Shown in pieces: positions 4,348 to 5,403 of a stretch of DNA of 5,403 bases. The notes under the pieces were generated by a model that was given only the letters and a program-made list of their open reading frames with translations, did no database searches and was not told the DNA's origin. This DNA comes from Rhizobium sp. Q54 (GTDB lineage: Bacteria; Bacteroidota; Bacteroidia; Flavobacteriales; Flavobacteriaceae). Each line of letters starts with the position of its first letter. The first letter of the stretch is position 1. A program made the position numbers and the translations under genes. The stretch spans positions 1-5,403 of the forward strand of contig CALPLL020000129.1 in NCBI GenBank assembly GCA_943324395.2, given 5' to 3'.

Positions 4348-5403
4348 TTATTTCAAACTGGCTAAACTTTGTTCGATTGTTGCAATTTTTGCTAGAGCAT
4401 CGGCTTCTTTTTGTTTTTCATTTTCCAATACTTTCTCGGGAGCGCCATTTACAAATTTTTCGTTGGATAACTTCGCTTGCACCGATTTCAAAAATCCTTG
4501 AATGTATTTTAACTCTTCGGTCAATTTCGAAATTTCTTCTTCTACATTTATATTTCCAGAAATAGGTATAAAATACTCATTTGATTTTACTCTAAATGAT
4601 AAAGCGCCATCTACTTTTTCAGAAACATATTCTAATGTGGAGATATTTCCTAGTTTAGTTATAACAGAATCAAAATATGGTGACACGTTATCGTTATTCA
4701 CGACTTTAAATTCAATAGAATCTTTAAATGGAATATTTTTATCTTTTCTAATAGTTCTAATTCCTGAAATCACTTCCATTGTATTTTCAAATTCAGTAAT
4801 TAAATGGGAATTAAATGGTTTTAATGTTGGCCATGTTGAAACAATAAGCGCTTCTTCAGGAGTTCTTTCAGCAGTGTAATGCCAAATTTCCTCTGTTAAA
4901 AATGGCATAAATGGGTGCAATAATTTCAAATTACTTTCCAGCATTTCAATCGCTTTATCAAAGGTAATTTTATCAATTGGCGCTTGATAAGCGGGCTTAA
5001 TCATCTCTAAAAACCAAGAACAGAAATCGTCCCAAACCAGTTTGTATATCCCCATCAAAGCATCTGAAATTCTATATTTTTCAAAATTATCTTCAATTTC
5101 AACAAGGGTTTGTTGCAATTTTGCTTCATACCATTCAATAGCCACTTTTGAAGATTCAGGTTGTGCAATTACTTCCGAAACTTCCCAACCTTTGATCAAT
5201 TTTAAAGCATTCCAAATCTTATTGGTAAATGCTTTTCCTTGGTTACAAAGTTCTTCATCAAACATGATATCATTTCCGGCAGAGGCGCTTAAAAGTAAAC
5301 CAACACGAACTCCGTCAGCACCAAATTTTTCAATTAGATCTAAAGGATCAGGAGAGTTTCCTAATGATTTTGACATTTTACGACGTTGTTTATCTCGAAC
5401 TAA
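4348..5403 (-). CDS. valS: Valyl-tRNA synthetase, C-terminal portion
   Basis: Class I synthetase that charges tRNA-Val with valine in the cytoplasm. The frame is open to the right edge, so the ATG at 5376 is internal; 351 residues are visible, well under half of a protein that is usually near 880. The catalytic KMSKS signature lies at fragment residues 9-13 (bases 5365-5379), in the context VRDKQRRKMSKSLGNSPDPL, which identifies ValS rather than IleS or LeuS. FGADGVR follows at about 27-33. The anticodon-binding helical domain spans about 89-234 and includes LHPFMPFLTEEIW (162-174). The last 70 or so residues form the ValS coiled-coil arm, with the expected NEKFVNGAPEKVLENE segment near 314-329. 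The HIGH motif and the editing domain lie outside the window. The gene converges on the small membrane-protein gene and shares its terminator. Confidence 0.97.
   Translation of the reverse strand, partial: LVRDKQRRKMSKSLGNSPDPLDLIEKFGADGVRVGLLLSASAGNDIMFDEELCNQGKAFTNKIWNALKLIKGWEVSEVIAQPESSKVAIEWYEAKLQQTLVEIEDNFEKYRISDALMGIYKLVWDDFCSWFLEMIKPAYQAPIDKITFDKAIEMLESNLKLLHPFMPFLTEEIWHYTAERTPEEALIVSTWPTLKPFNSHLITEFENTMEVISGIRTIRKDKNIPFKDSIEFKVVNNDNVSPYFDSVITKLGNISTLEYVSEKVDGALSFRVKSNEYFIPISGNINVEEEISKLTEELKYIQGFLKSVQAKLSNEKFVNGAPEKVLENEKQKEADALAKIATIEQSLASLK

Noticed and set aside
4377..4879. Two overlapping open frames on plus opposite valS
   Set aside because: Both are antisense to the ValS C-terminal domains and overlap each other; no promoter or family signal supports them.

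Overview
The window is AT-rich chromosomal DNA from a member of the Bacteroidota, most likely a Flavobacteriaceae species close to Flavobacterium. The evidence is the protein sequences, the recurring TAnnTTTG-type -7 boxes with upstream TTG, the lack of Shine-Dalgarno sequences before the starts, and a gene order (ferredoxin, acyl-CoA reductase, serC, serA) that I recall as typical of flavobacteria. I ran no search, so the placement rests on recognition.

Layout from left to right. Positions 1-91 (minus) hold the first 30 codons of ychF, a universal GTPase/ATPase. A strong hairpin terminator at 172-206 separates it from an Allochromatium-type 2[4Fe-4S] ferredoxin gene (215-565, minus). The ferredoxin is divergent from a LuxC-family acyl-CoA reductase gene (677-1735, plus). 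The 111 bases between them carry two face-to-face promoters whose -7 boxes lie 2 bases apart, and a six-unit array of degenerate 7-base repeats. A 140-base spacer holding an 18-base imperfect palindrome and a probable promoter leads to the serC-serA pair (1876-2946 and 2953-3906, 6 bases apart), which encodes the first two steps of serine synthesis from 3-phosphoglycerate. A terminator (3928-3958) closes that unit. A small two-helix membrane protein gene follows (4019-4333, plus). It converges on valS (4348 to the right edge, minus), of which the KMSKS loop, anticodon-binding domain and C-terminal coiled coil are present; the two genes share a hairpin whose loop contains a stop codon.

How the genes relate: serC and serA clearly work together. 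The ferredoxin and the acyl-CoA reductase share a control region and may be co-regulated, but a biochemical link between them is only an inference. ychF, valS and the small membrane protein look like unrelated neighbours. I see no insertion sequence, tRNA or rRNA, CRISPR array, phage gene or defence system. No gap between genes exceeds 300 bases; the longest is the 140-base spacer before serC. I would not claim an undescribed system here. The points most worth a second look are the face-to-face promoters with the heptad array, the insert in the ferredoxin, and the presence of a LuxC-type reductase with no luminescence partners.
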